Positions 23,453 to 31,102 are shown, numbered from the stretch's first letter. The stretch is DNA of 33,239 bases from an uncultured Oscillospiraceae bacterium (GCA_934630555.1 CAKTXB010000002.1:1-33239); one strand, 5' to 3'. Numbers and translations are program-made. The notes: generated by a model from the letters alone, not told the origin.

Positions 23453-23896
23453 ATGCAGTACATCACAACCAGCCCCGAGCAGACGCAGCAGCTCGGCGCG
23501 GCGCTTGGCAAAACGCTGCACGGCGGCGAGGTCATCGCATTTCTGGGCGACCTTGGCGCAGGGAAAACCGCCTTTACGCGCGGTCTGGCCGAAGGCCTTG
23601 GCGTCACCGACGCCGTGACCAGTCCAACATACACCATCGTCAATGAATACCGCACCGGCCGCCTGCCGCTGTTCCACTTCGATATGTACCGCCTGCACGG
23701 CGCCGATGAGCTGTTCGACATCGGCTGGGAGGATTATCTGGCTGAGCGCGGTGTGTGCGCCGTGGAGTGGAGCGAAAACGTGCAGGACGCGCTGGAGGCT
23801 CCCATCACTGTGCGCATCGCGCGCGCCCCGGGCGGCGATAACTGCCGCCGCATCACCATCACAGGAGGTGAGCCGCTTGAATATTCTGGCCTTTGA
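23453..23896 (+). CDS. tsaE: tRNA threonylcarbamoyladenosine biosynthesis ATPase TsaE
   Basis: 147 aa from ATG 23453 (151 aa if GTG 23441 is used). GAGGAG lies at 23434-23439; spacing is too short for the GTG and rather long for the ATG, so the start is uncertain. Walker A GDLGAGKTAF near residue 32, then TSPTYTIVNEY and FDMYRL, the family hallmarks, and a C-terminal VEWSENV. TsaE is the ATPase that drives the TsaB-TsaD complex making t6A37 in ANN-decoding tRNAs. Its 3' end overlaps tsaB by 20 bp. Confidence 0.93.
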   Translation: MQYITTSPEQTQQLGAALGKTLHGGEVIAFLGDLGAGKTAFTRGLAEGLGVTDAVTSPTYTIVNEYRTGRLPLFHFDMYRLHGADELFDIGWEDYLAERGVCAVEWSENVQDALEAPITVRIARAPGGDNCRRITITGGEPLEYSGL

Positions 23897-24581
23897 ATCA
23901 TCCGCCAAGGCCGCCAGCGCAGCCATTTTGTCTGACGGTCAGCTTCTGGCCGAGGCATTCGTCAACAGCGGCCTTACCCACAGCCGGACGCTTTTAAAGC
24001 TGGCTGAGGATCTGCTGCATAACTGTGACCGTACCGTGCAGGATATAGACGCCGTGGCCGTGGCCGCCGGGCCTGGCAGCTTCACCGGCGTGCGCATCGG
24101 CGTGGCTGCGGCCAAAGGCTTGAGCTGGGGCCGGCAGATCCCTTGCTACGGCGTGTCCACGCTGGAAGCCATGGTACGCAACGTCGCCCTCTGTGACGGC
24201 GTGTTCTGCCCCTGCATGGATGCCCGCCGTCAGCAGGTCTACACTGCCGTCTACGCCGTCCAGGGGGGAAATCTGTCCGTTTTGCTGGCGGACTGCGCCA
24301 TCTGTGTGGAGGAATTGTGCGCTTTTCTCAAAAAACTCGAAAAACCTGTTTTTCTGGTTGGCGATGGCGCGTCTTTGTGCTATAATGCACTCGGACAAAA
24401 TAACACCGGCCTGCATCTTCTGCCTGAACACCTGCGCCACGAACGCGCCGCAGGTGTTGCGCTGTGCGCGCAGCAGCAGATCCTCGTCGGCCAGCCCGGC
24501 GATGCCGGAGCGCTCGCGCCCAACTATCTGCGCCTGTCGCAGGCGGAACGCGCGCGCATAGAAAAGCTGAAAAATGAATAG
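23877..24581 (+). CDS. tsaB: tRNA threonylcarbamoyladenosine biosynthesis protein TsaB
   Basis: 234 aa. Start is TTG at 23877, identified by AGGAGGTGA 6 nt upstream and the family N-terminus MNILAFESSAKAAS. It is an ASKHA-fold protein (VAAGPGSFTGVRIGVAAAKGL near 60-80) without its own catalysis; it scaffolds TsaD and binds TsaE in t6A synthesis. The 20-bp overlap with tsaE implies coupled translation. tsaD is not in the window; in many Firmicutes it follows tsaB with rimI, whereas here upp follows. Confidence 0.92.
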   Translation: MNILAFESSAKAASAAILSDGQLLAEAFVNSGLTHSRTLLKLAEDLLHNCDRTVQDIDAVAVAAGPGSFTGVRIGVAAAKGLSWGRQIPCYGVSTLEAMVRNVALCDGVFCPCMDARRQQVYTAVYAVQGGNLSVLLADCAICVEELCAFLKKLEKPVFLVGDGASLCYNALGQNNTGLHLLPEHLRHERAAGVALCAQQQILVGQPGDAGALAPNYLRLSQAERARIEKLKNE

Positions 24582-24599
24582 ACGGAAAGGGAGTTTCAC

Positions 24600-25247
24600 A
24601 TGAGCCAGAATCAATTTGGACCGAAAGTACACGTTATGGACCATCCTCTTGTTGCACATAAGCTCACCATCATGCGCGATAAAAATACCAGTGTCAAGGA
24701 TTTCCGTGAGCTGGTTTCCGAAGTCGGTATGTTCATCACCTATGAGGCCATGCGTGACCTCCCGCTCACAACAAAAGAAGTCGAAACGCCGCTGTGCAAG
24801 GCCGATCTGCCCACACTGGCCGGTAAGAAGATCGCCGTCGTGCCCATTCTGCGCGCCGGTCTTGGCCTGGTCGACGGCGTGCTGCGCATGATGCCGTCCG
24901 CCCGCGTAGGCCACATCGGTATGTACCGCGATGAAGAAACGCTCGAGCCGCACGTCTATTTCTGCAAAATGCCCAAGGACATCGCCGAGCGCGAGGTCAT
25001 GATCGTCGACCCAATGCTCGCCACCGGCGGTTCTGCCGATGCTGCCATCACGGAGATGGAAAAGCGCGGCTGCACCAATATCAAGCTCATGGTGCTCGTC
25101 GCCGCCCCCGTCGGCATTCAGCTCATTGAAAAGAACCACCCCAACGTGGAGATCTACTGCGGCGCAGTCGATGCGTGCCTCAACGAGCACGGCTATATCG
25201 TGCCGGGCCTCGGCGACGCGGGTGACCGTATCTTTGGCACAAAATAA
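24600..25247 (+). CDS. upp: Uracil phosphoribosyltransferase
   Basis: 215 aa, ATG with AAGGGAG 8 nt upstream, 18 bp after tsaB and so in its operon. It makes UMP from uracil and PRPP (pyrimidine salvage). Motifs: LMRDK-like [15 protein letters not shown] near 25, [13 protein letters not shown] near 80, the PRPP loop [13 protein letters not shown] near 130 and the uracil-binding [12 protein letters not shown] at the C-terminus. Length matches the family (about 209). Linkage with t6A genes has no evident functional reason. Confidence 0.95.
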   Translation: MSQNQFGPKVHVMDHPLVAHKLTIMRDKNTSVKDFRELVSEVGMFITYEAMRDLPLTTKEVETPLCKADLPTLAGKKIAVVPILRAGLGLVDGVLRMMPSARVGHIGMYRDEETLEPHVYFCKMPKDIAEREVMIVDPMLATGGSADAAITEMEKRGCTNIKLMVLVAAPVGIQLIEKNHPNVEIYCGAVDACLNEHGYIVPGLGDAGDRIFGTK

Positions 25248-25260
25248 TTCTGCCTTTCCC

Positions 25261-25294
25261 GCCCGCCGTGCCTGCACGGCGGGCGCGCTTTCTC
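25261..25294 (+). terminator. Terminator of the tsaE-tsaB-upp operon
   Basis: Perfect 10-bp stem (25261-25270 with 25275-25284, loop CCTG) followed by GCGCTTTCTCTC, a weak T tract. Confidence 0.65.
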
Positions 25295-25331
25295 TCTCCG
25301 CAGCATATGCTATCCAGAAGGAGGTGTCGTC

Positions 25332-25907
25332 ATGCCGCGCAGACCCCGCGCCCAAACGCTCTGGACGCTGTTTTATACCATGCTCTATATCAGTGCCTGC
25401 ACCTTCGGCGGCGGCTTTGTCATCGTCACGTTCATGCAGCGCAAATTTGTCGAGCAGCTCAACTGGCTCAGTGAGGACGAAATGCTCGACATGACGGCGC
25501 TGGCCCAATCCTGCCCCGGCGCCATCACCGTAAACGCCGCCATTCAGGTCGGCTGGCGCGTCGGCGGCCTTGCCGGAATGCTCGTAGCCGTGCTCGGTGC
25601 CGTTCTGCCCCCGCTCGTGCTGTTGAGCCTTATTTCCTGTTTTTATGCCGCATTTGCCGAAAACCGCTATGTTTCCCTTGCGCTCAAGGGAATGCAGGCC
25701 GGTGTCGCCGCTGTTATTTTTGACGTGGTACTCACGCTGGGCGCCAAAATCGTCAAAACCCGCTCTGTGCTGCACATCGCGCTCATGCTCCTTGCGTTCG
25801 GCGTGTGCTTCTTTACGAATGTGAACGTTGTGCTCATCATCCTCGCCGGCGCGCTCGTTGGTGTTATCCTCGCCATTTTGGACCGGCGGAAGGGGGCGCG
25901 GCCATGA
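25332..25907 (+). CDS. Chromate transporter family protein, first half-unit
   Basis: 191 aa, ATG with AAGGAGG 8 nt upstream. CHR domain: CTFGGGFVIVTFMQRKFV near the N-terminus, AQSCPGAITVNAAIQVG near 60-75 (the P-G-x-x-x-N-A signature), and about six hydrophobic segments. Its stop overlaps the start of a second CHR protein by 4 bp (ATGA). Short-chain CHR proteins are found as adjacent pairs, where the two single-domain proteins probably form a heterodimer equivalent to the fused ChrA. Chromate export is the named function, but the true substrate in a gut-type anaerobe is not known. Confidence 0.88.
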   Translation: MPRRPRAQTLWTLFYTMLYISACTFGGGFVIVTFMQRKFVEQLNWLSEDEMLDMTALAQSCPGAITVNAAIQVGWRVGGLAGMLVAVLGAVLPPLVLLSLISCFYAAFAENRYVSLALKGMQAGVAAVIFDVVLTLGAKIVKTRSVLHIALMLLAFGVCFFTNVNVVLIILAGALVGVILAILDRRKGARP

Positions 25908-26461
25908 TCTATCTCCAGCTTTTCTGGAGCTTTTTTCAGATCTGCCTCTTCTCTGTTGGCGGCGGCTACGCAGCCATGCCAATGATCGAAGCGCAGACCG
26001 TCACGCTGCATGGCTGGCTCACGACCGGCGAATTTGCCGACCTCGTGTCCATTGCCGAAATGACGCCCGGCCCCATCACCATCAACGCCGCCACATTTGT
26101 CGGCACGCGCATTGCGGGCCTGCCAGGTGCGCTCGCCGCCACATTCGGCAGCATCCTGCCCTCATGCATTCTCGTGTCCATCCTCGCCTGGGCCTATCGC
26201 CGCTGGCGTTCTCTGCGCGCCGTGGACCACGTACTTGGCGCGCTGCGCCCCGTCGTCGTAGCGCTCATCGCCTCGGCAGGACTTACGATCCTCCTGCAGG
26301 CCCTGTTCCCGTCCGGCATCTATGCCCTCGCCGCCCTCAACTGGCGCGCAGTCCTGATCTTTCTGGCGGCACTGTTTGCCCTGCGCAAATTCCGTGCCAG
26401 CCCCATCGCCATCCTCGCCGCCTCCGCCGCAGCCGGCCTCCTGCTGGCTCTCATTTTCTAA
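25904..26461 (+). CDS. Chromate transporter family protein, second half-unit
   Basis: 185 aa, ATG at 25904 overlapping the previous stop; GGAAGGGGG precedes it. CHR motifs: FSVGGGYAAMPMIEAQTV, ISIAEMTPGPITINAATFVG-like segment (IAEMTPGPITINAATF) and a hydrophobic membrane part to the end. It is the downstream member of a heterodimeric short-chain CHR pair; the motif differences between the halves (QSCPGAI versus EMTPGPI) match the two complementary subtypes seen in such pairs. Confidence 0.88.
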   Translation: MIYLQLFWSFFQICLFSVGGGYAAMPMIEAQTVTLHGWLTTGEFADLVSIAEMTPGPITINAATFVGTRIAGLPGALAATFGSILPSCILVSILAWAYRRWRSLRAVDHVLGALRPVVVALIASAGLTILLQALFPSGIYALAALNWRAVLIFLAALFALRKFRASPIAILAASAAAGLLLALIF

Positions 26462-26471
26462 CCATAAAAAC

Positions 26472-26509
26472 CGGGCAGGCAGCCACATTGGCCGCCTGCC
26501 CGATCTTTT
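26472..26509 (+). terminator. Terminator of the CHR transporter pair
   Basis: 9-bp stem CGGGCAGGC/GCCTGCCCG (26472-26480 with 26494-26502) followed by ATCTTTTC. Confidence 0.8.
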
Positions 26510-26515
26510 CAAATA

Positions 26516-26553
26516 CAAAATAAAAGATCGGCAATGCAAAAGCATTGCCGATC
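26516..26553 (-). terminator. Probable original terminator of tRNA-Arg, displaced by the element
   Basis: Perfect 12-bp stem (26526-26537 with 26542-26553, loop 4 nt) followed on the minus strand by TTTTATTTTG. It directly follows the duplicated tRNA 3' end. Confidence 0.85.
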
Positions 26554-26554
26554 C

Positions 26555-26573
26555 TGGTACGCCGGAAGGGACT
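26555..26573 (-). repeat. 19-bp duplicate of the tRNA-Arg 3' end (positions 58-76)
   Basis: Identical to 26696-26714, from A58 of the T loop to the CCA end. The distance between copies is 141 bp. Confidence 0.9.
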
Positions 26574-26574
26574 G

Positions 26575-26643
26575 CGAGTCCGCGGACTAAAAAACATACC
26601 ACTGGTATGTTTTTTGCGGCGTGCGCGCCGCCGTCCTGTTCGA
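26575..26643 (-). repeat. 69-bp core of the RNA-gene 3'-end-duplicating element (copy B, tRNA-Arg)
   Basis: Read on the minus strand, it starts TCGAACAGG, carries GCGGCG-CGCA-CGCCGC and AAAAAACA-TA-CCAGTGG-TA-TGTTTTTT, and ends GCGGACTCG, 63 of 69 bases identical to copy A at 11038-11106. One base separates it from the duplicated tRNA end. Confidence 0.85.
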
Positions 26644-26657
26644 GTCCTGGCTTTACG

Positions 26658-26696
26658 AAAAAAATTCCCGTTCCCAAACGGGAACGGGAATTTTTT
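26658..26696. terminator. Strong bidirectional terminator directly after tRNA-Arg
   Basis: 17-bp perfect stem with A/T flanks (26659-26675 with 26680-26696, loop AAAC). It starts within the tRNA CCA end, just as the inverted repeat does in the ssrA copy of the element. Confidence 0.88.
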
Positions 26697-26772
26697 GGTA
26701 CGCCGGAAGGGACTCGAACCCCCGACCTACTGGTTCGTAGCCAGTCACTCTATCCAACTGAGCTACCGGCGC
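26696..26772 (-). tRNA. tRNA-Arg (anticodon ACG)
   Basis: 77 nt with encoded CCA. Acceptor GCGCCGG/CCGGCGT, D arm with AGCTCAGTTGGATAGAG, anticodon stem ACTGG/CCAGT with loop CTACGAA (anticodon ACG, A34 probably edited to inosine to read CGN codons), T loop TTCGAGT. Its promoter lies at 26797-26825. Confidence 0.96.
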
Positions 26773-26796
26773 GTACCGCGCTCAACGCGCTAAAGT

Positions 26797-26825
26797 ATAA
26801 TAGCACAGCCTCTTTAAAAATGCAA
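26797..26825 (-). promoter_or_regulatory. Promoter of tRNA-Arg
   Basis: Minus strand TTGCAT (26820-26825), 17-bp spacer, TATTAT (26797-26802). Confidence 0.72.
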
Positions 26826-26840
26826 GAGGCTTTTTCATTT
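26807..26840 (+). terminator. Terminator-like hairpin overlapping the tRNA promoter
   Basis: 8-bp stem AGCCTCTT/AAGAGGCT (26807-26814 with 26824-26831) then TTTTTCATTTTTT. It would stop plus-strand readthrough before the amidohydrolase promoter. Confidence 0.65.
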
Positions 26841-26883
26841 TTTCTGTGAAAACCGCAAAAATCTCTGTCACATCAAAACCGGC

Positions 26884-26912
26884 TTGCAGCTTTGCCGCTT
26901 TCGGACTATAAT
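26884..26912 (+). promoter_or_regulatory. Promoter of the 8-oxoguanine-deaminase-like gene
   Basis: TTGCAG (26884-26889), 17-bp spacer, TATAAT (26907-26912), 28 bp before the ATG. Confidence 0.75.
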
Positions 26913-26940
26913 AGGCGCATCAAATCTGCGGAGGACGTCT

Positions 26941-28299
26941 ATGAAAACACTGCTCATCCAAAACATCCAAGCCCTCGTCACCTGTGATGACCAGGACCGT
27001 GTGCTCGAACACGTGGACCTCTACTGTGAGGACGGTGTCATCCGCCACATCGGCCAGTCGCCGCGCCTGCGTGCTGACGTGGTCCTCGACGGCAGCCATA
27101 TGCTTTGCTATCCCGGTCTTGTCAATACACACCACCACCTGTACCAGCAGTTCTCGCGCAACCTGCCGCAGGTGCAGAACATGGAGCTGTTCGACTGGCT
27201 CAAAACGCTCTATGAGATCTGGAAAAATCTTGACTGCGATGTTGTCCGCCTCTCCTCACTCACCGGCATGGGAGAGCTCATGAAGCATGGCTGCACCACC
27301 TGCTTTGACCACCACTATGTTTTCCCGCAGCACAGCGGCGACCTCATTGGCGCGCAGCTGGAAGCGGCGGAGCAGCTCGGCATCCGGATGTACTGTTCCC
27401 GCGGCTCCATGGACCTGTCCGTTAAAGACGGCGGCCTGCCGCCCGATTCCGTCGTACAGACGGTGGACGAGATCATGGCCGACAGCCAGCGCCTCATCGA
27501 GCGCTATCACGACGCCTCGTTCGGCTCCATGCACCGGCTGGCGCTTGCGCCGTGCTCGCCGTTCTCCGTATCGCCGGAGCTGCTGCGCCAGAGTGCCATT
27601 CTTGCCCGGCAATACGGTGTGCGCCTGCACACTCATTTGTGCGAAACCAAGGACGAAGAACACTATATGCTCCAGCGCGAAGGGCTGCGCCCCCTGGCTT
27701 TTATGCAGACGCTTGGCTGGACCGGTCCCGACGTTTGGTTTGCCCACGGCATCCACTTTAACGACGAGGAGCTGAAGCTCCTGGCCGAAACCGGCACCGG
27801 CGTATGCCACTGTCCCATCTCCAACATGAAGCTCGCCTCCGGCGTGGCCCGGATCCCGGAGATGCTGAAGCTCGGTGTGCCCGTCGGCCTCGGCGTGGAC
27901 GGCTCTGCCTCCAACGACGGCTCCAGCCTCATGGAAGAGCTGCGCACCGCGTTCCTGCTGCACCGCCTGCATTCCAGCAAGGCCGCCCCCAGCGGCTATG
28001 ATGTGCTCAAAATGGCCACACGCGGCAGTGCGCGTCTTCTGGGCCGTGACGACATCGGCCAGCTGGCTGAGGGCAAGTGCTGCGATCTTTTTCTCATTGA
28101 CACCCGCCGGCTGGAACTGACCGGCGCGTGCTACGACCCCAGATCCGTTCTCGCCACCGTCGGCGTCCGCGGCCCGGTCGATTACACCGTGGTCCACGGC
28201 AAGATCTGCGTCAAGGAGGGCCATCTCACCGGAATAGACGAGTTTCTCATCGCCGAGCAGGCCCGCCGGAAATGCGATGCCTACCTGAACGTATCATGA
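26941..28299 (+). CDS. Amidohydrolase, probable 8-oxoguanine deaminase
   Basis: 452 aa, ATG with GGAGGA 7 nt upstream. Metal-dependent hydrolase of the ATZ/TRZ type: NTHHHLYQQF near residue 62 (metal HxH), HTHLCETKDEEHY near 233 (His and Glu), FAHGIHF near 268, and LGVDGSASND near 317 with the metal Asp. The close similarity to proteins named 8-oxoguanine deaminase rests on the HHHLYQ and CETKDE segments; these enzymes convert 8-oxoguanine to uric acid. Related guanine and cytosine-type deaminases cannot be ruled out. It lies 1.4 kb upstream of ssnA and ygfK of purine catabolism, in the same direction but with its own promoter and terminator. Confidence 0.82.
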   Translation: MKTLLIQNIQALVTCDDQDRVLEHVDLYCEDGVIRHIGQSPRLRADVVLDGSHMLCYPGLVNTHHHLYQQFSRNLPQVQNMELFDWLKTLYEIWKNLDCDVVRLSSLTGMGELMKHGCTTCFDHHYVFPQHSGDLIGAQLEAAEQLGIRMYCSRGSMDLSVKDGGLPPDSVVQTVDEIMADSQRLIERYHDASFGSMHRLALAPCSPFSVSPELLRQSAILARQYGVRLHTHLCETKDEEHYMLQREGLRPLAFMQTLGWTGPDVWFAHGIHFNDEELKLLAETGTGVCHCPISNMKLASGVARIPEMLKLGVPVGLGVDGSASNDGSSLMEELRTAFLLHRLHSSKAAPSGYDVLKMATRGSARLLGRDDIGQLAEGKCCDLFLIDTRRLELTGACYDPRSVLATVGVRGPVDYTVVHGKICVKEGHLTGIDEFLIAEQARRKCDAYLNVS

Positions 28300-28304
28300 C
28301 CAGC

Positions 28305-28344
28305 CAGACCCCGTATGCAGCATACGGGGTCTGTTCCTGTTTTT
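28305..28344 (+). terminator. Terminator of the amidohydrolase gene
   Basis: Perfect 13-bp stem (28305-28317 with 28321-28333, loop CAG) followed by TTCCTGTTTTT. Confidence 0.88.
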
Positions 28345-28350
28345 GTCCTA

Positions 28351-28849
28351 TTACAAAGCTGTGCGGATCCAGCCGTCCAAAAACTGCATCTGCTCTTTTG
28401 TGTGGAACCAGTGCTCCCCGCCCGGCATGACGCTCAGCGCTGCGCCGTGCGCTTGCGCAAAGGCTGTGATGTCCGAATGTGCGGTCAGTGCATCCCGTTC
28501 GCCGTACAGGATCTGCGTTGGCACGCGCCAGTGAATGGGATGTGCCCGCACATCGCTGAGATACTGCCGCGACAGCGTTTCGCCAAAGTCTGTCTGGCTC
28601 TCCTGCCGTTCTGCCAGCATCTGTTCCGTAACGCCGGCCCAGTGCATCATGTTGAGCGTGTCAAAAAAGTATTTTTGGCGACGCACACGCCGCCGCCGAA
28701 AATGATCCGGACTCTTTGCGCGCCTGCCACGGATTTTGCGCGTGGTAGTCAAAGCCGATCACATCACGCCCCGGAAACAGCGGCACATAGTGCGCTGCCT
28801 CCGCCGCGCTGCCGCCCTTCCCATGGACGTACACAACTACATCGTTCAT
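28351..28849 (-). pseudogene. Alpha/beta hydrolase remnant with internal deletion and frameshift
   Basis: Begins MNDVVVYVHGKGGSAAEAAH (oxyanion HGKGG motif), 14 bp after the GNAT stop, and reads well to NPWQARKE, about residue 47. The frame then changes, and the family sequence resumes at MMHWAGVTEQ, passing through ILYGERDALT (acidic residue) and GGEHWFH (catalytic His) to a normal C-terminus. Between them about 60-70 residues that normally hold the second and third strands and the GxSxG nucleophile are missing. The gene thus lacks its catalytic Ser and cannot be active. The deletion junction is near 28670-28720. Confidence 0.78.
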
Positions 28850-28863
28850 ACCCATCCCAACGC

Positions 28864-29352
28864 TCACAGGATGTGATAATACGGGCAAATATCCTCATAA
28901 TGCCCGTCCTTCATGCGGAAGCCCTTCGGAATAACGCCCAGCTGCACAAAGCCCAGCCGCTCATATAAATGCCGCGCGTGGACGTTCGTGGCCACCACAG
29001 CGTTAAACTGCATCACGCCGAACCCGTGCGCTTTGGCCTGCCGCAGACTGTCCGTCACCAGCTTTTCGCCGATGTGCAGCCCGCGTGCCGCGCCGCGCAC
29101 CGCATAGCTCGCGTTCGCAATGTGCCCGCACCGTCCGATGTTGTTCGGGTGCAGAATGTACAGCCCATATGCCTGCCCATCCGCCCCCACAGCCACGGCG
29201 CTGTACGTCTGCGCAGCAAAGAATTCTGCGCCCGTCCGGGCATTCAAGAGCTCCTCCTGCGGGAATGCAATGCCATCCTCCACGACCTCGTTCCAGATGT
29301 CGATCATGGCCGGCAGATCTGCCGGCATATACGCCCGCACCGTAATGTCCAT
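28864..29352 (-). CDS. GNAT-family N-acetyltransferase
   Basis: 162 aa, ATG with GGGAGGCGG 7 nt upstream. Acetyl-CoA binding motif A reads RGAARGLHIGEKLV (R-G-x-x-I-G) near 87-100, followed by FNAVVATNVHARHLYERLGFVQLGVIP (motif B). The N-terminus IRPY-like TVRAYMPADLPAMIDIWNEVVEDG is typical of PAT-like acetyltransferases. The substrate is unknown; proteins of this subgroup include phosphinothricin-type and amino-acid acetyltransferases. It heads a minus-strand transcript with the dead hydrolase and has a promoter at 29382-29410. Confidence 0.9.
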   Translation of the reverse strand: MDITVRAYMPADLPAMIDIWNEVVEDGIAFPQEELLNARTGAEFFAAQTYSAVAVGADGQAYGLYILHPNNIGRCGHIANASYAVRGAARGLHIGEKLVTDSLRQAKAHGFGVMQFNAVVATNVHARHLYERLGFVQLGVIPKGFRMKDGHYEDICPYYHIL

Positions 29353-29381
29353 AAAATCCGCCTCCCAGCGCGTTTTTTCGC

Positions 29382-29410
29382 ATTATAGCACCCCATGGCG
29401 CCGCCCGCAA
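29382..29410 (-). promoter_or_regulatory. Promoter of the GNAT gene
   Basis: Minus strand TTGCGG (29405-29410), 17-bp spacer, TATAAT (29382-29387). Confidence 0.7.
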
Positions 29411-29468
29411 GCGCACGCCCTTGACAAATTGCTGAATTTTTGCCGTGCATTTTTGTAAAAAATACCGC

Positions 29469-29497
29469 TTCAATTTTTCGCCGCAAGTTTTTATAAT
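29469..29497 (+). promoter_or_regulatory. Promoter of the ssnA-ygfK leader transcript
   Basis: TTCAAT (29469-29474), 17-bp spacer, TATAAT (29492-29497); transcription start expected near 29504, about 200 nt before the ssnA start. Confidence 0.68.
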
Positions 29498-29503
29498 AGA
29501 AGC

Positions 29504-29706
29504 AGCTGAGAACAACAGGACATTGCCGGCCGCATTGCCGCACTGTTCGATGCTGCTTCAAAATCTAAGATTGGTAGCTGTAAGGAAGTGTTTCGCACAC
29601 GGGCTGCAACTATCACTCGGCTCAACGCTTGAGTGTTTCAGACCAGACGGTCTGAAACATTTTTTGTTACCCGGGTGACGGTGGATCGTAAAAAGGAGGA
29701 AACAGA
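29504..29706 (+). promoter_or_regulatory. Structured leader with intrinsic terminator: candidate riboswitch or attenuator of ssnA-ygfK
   Basis: The leader can form: a closing stem GAAGCAGC/GCTGCTTC (29499-29506 with 29552-29559), a long arm with tip GTGT-TTCGC-ACAC, a stem CACTC/GAGTG, and a full terminator with 11-bp stem (29634-29644 with 29649-29659, loop AGAC) and T6 at 29660-29665. The ssnA ribosome site AAAGGAGG follows. A terminator placed after the promoter and before the gene, with alternative stems upstream, is the layout of transcription-attenuation control. It does not match purine, xanthine, T-box or other aptamers that I can recall. Confidence 0.55.
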
Positions 29707-31050
29707 ATGTATATTCTCACAAACGGCAGGCTCATCACCCGTGATCCCGACGCGCCGGGCTATTATGAAAAAGGCGCCGTCGTCTTTGACGGCAGCAAGA
29801 TCGTCGCCGTCGGCGATGAAAAAGCGCTGCGCGCGCAGTATCCGCAGGCAGAGATCGTGGACGCCAAGGGCGGCGTGATCATGCCGGCGTTCATCAACGC
29901 CCATACGCACATCTATTCCGCGCTGGCCCGCGGTCTGTCCATCGTGGGCAATAACCCCACGAATTTCTATGAAGTCCTCGACGGCACGTGGTGGGCCATG
30001 GACCGCAAGCTGACGCTTGAAGGCACACGCGCCTCGGCAGACGCGCTGTACATCGACTGCATCAAACAGGGCGTCACCACCATCTTTGACCATCACGCCT
30101 CGTTCTGCGAAATTCCCGGCTCGCTGTTCCAGATCGGCGAAAGCGCCAAAAAGTTCGGCATCCGCTCCTGCCTGTGCTATGAGGTTTCCGACCGTGACGG
30201 TGAGGAAAAGAGCATTCAGGCCGTGCAGGAAAACGCCGACTGGATCACCTACTGCCAGCAGCACAAAGACCCCATGCTCGCGGCCATGTTCGGCGGCCAC
30301 GCGCTGTTCACCATCTCCGATAAGACCTTTGACCGCATGGTCGCGGCCAACAACGGCCGCACAGGCTATCATATCCACGTGTCTGAGGGCATGAACGACG
30401 TCTACGACAGCCTGCAAAACTATGGCCGCCGCCCCGTCCAGCGCCTGCATGACCACGGCATTCTGGGCGACAAGACCATCCTCGGCCACTGCATCCACGT
30501 GAACCCGGCGGAGATCGAGCTCATCAAAAACACCAACACCATGGTCGTCAACAACCCAGAGTCCAATATGTCCAACGCCGTGGGCGTCTGCCCGGTGCTG
30601 CCGCTGAGCAAAAACGGCATCCTGCTCGGTCTTGGCACGGATGCGTGGACGAACGATATGATCGAGTCGCTCAAGGCCGCGCTGTGCGTCCAGCGCCTCA
30701 ATGCGTGCCTGCCCAATGTTGCCTGGTGCGAGGTCACGGATATGCTCTTTAAAAACAACGCCAAGATCGGCGCAAAGTATTTCCCCGACCAGCTCGGCGT
30801 GCTCAAGCCCGGCGCAGCGGCAGACATCATTGTCATGGACTACAAGCCGTTCACCCCGTTCAGTGACGAAAACATCGACGGTCACATTCTCTTTGGCATG
30901 ACCGGCAAGCTCTGCCGCACCACCATTGCCGCCGGCAAGATCCTCATGAAGGACCGTGAACTCGTCGGTATCGATGAAGAAGCCGAAAACGCGCACATCC
31001 TCGAAGCTGCGAAAAAGCTCTGGGGGGAGCTGAATCACAGGACCTACTGA
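29707..31050 (+). CDS. ssnA: Putative aminohydrolase SsnA
   Basis: 447 aa, ATG with AAAGGAGG 8 nt upstream. Amidohydrolase fold: NAHTHIYSALARGL near residue 64 (metal HxH), DHHASFCEI near 118, HIHVSEGMNDVYD near 222, LGHCIHVN near 260, NPESNMSNAVG near 283 and LGTDAWTNDMIES near 303 with the metal Asp. SsnA is a conserved member of the bacterial anaerobic purine/uric-acid catabolism cluster and is typically next to ygfK, as here. Its exact substrate in the pathway is not settled. It is 52 bp upstream of ygfK and transcribed with it from the promoter at 29469-29497. Confidence 0.92.
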   Translation: MYILTNGRLITRDPDAPGYYEKGAVVFDGSKIVAVGDEKALRAQYPQAEIVDAKGGVIMPAFINAHTHIYSALARGLSIVGNNPTNFYEVLDGTWWAMDRKLTLEGTRASADALYIDCIKQGVTTIFDHHASFCEIPGSLFQIGESAKKFGIRSCLCYEVSDRDGEEKSIQAVQENADWITYCQQHKDPMLAAMFGGHALFTISDKTFDRMVAANNGRTGYHIHVSEGMNDVYDSLQNYGRRPVQRLHDHGILGDKTILGHCIHVNPAEIELIKNTNTMVVNNPESNMSNAVGVCPVLPLSKNGILLGLGTDAWTNDMIESLKAALCVQRLNACLPNVAWCEVTDMLFKNNAKIGAKYFPDQLGVLKPGAAADIIVMDYKPFTPFSDENIDGHILFGMTGKLCRTTIAAGKILMKDRELVGIDEEAENAHILEAAKKLWGELNHRTY

Positions 31051-31102
31051 GCTGCGCGTCAACCTGAACCGGATCGTATCAACAAAAGCAGGAGGTATTT
31101 TC

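Noticed and set aside
23994..25982. 662-codon minus-strand ORF
   Set aside because: Antisense to tsaB, upp and a CHR transporter gene, all firmly identified.
29499..29665. Purine, xanthine (NMT1) or T-box riboswitch in the ssnA leader
   Set aside because: None of the conserved loop words that I can recall for these classes are present; kept only as an unclassified leader.
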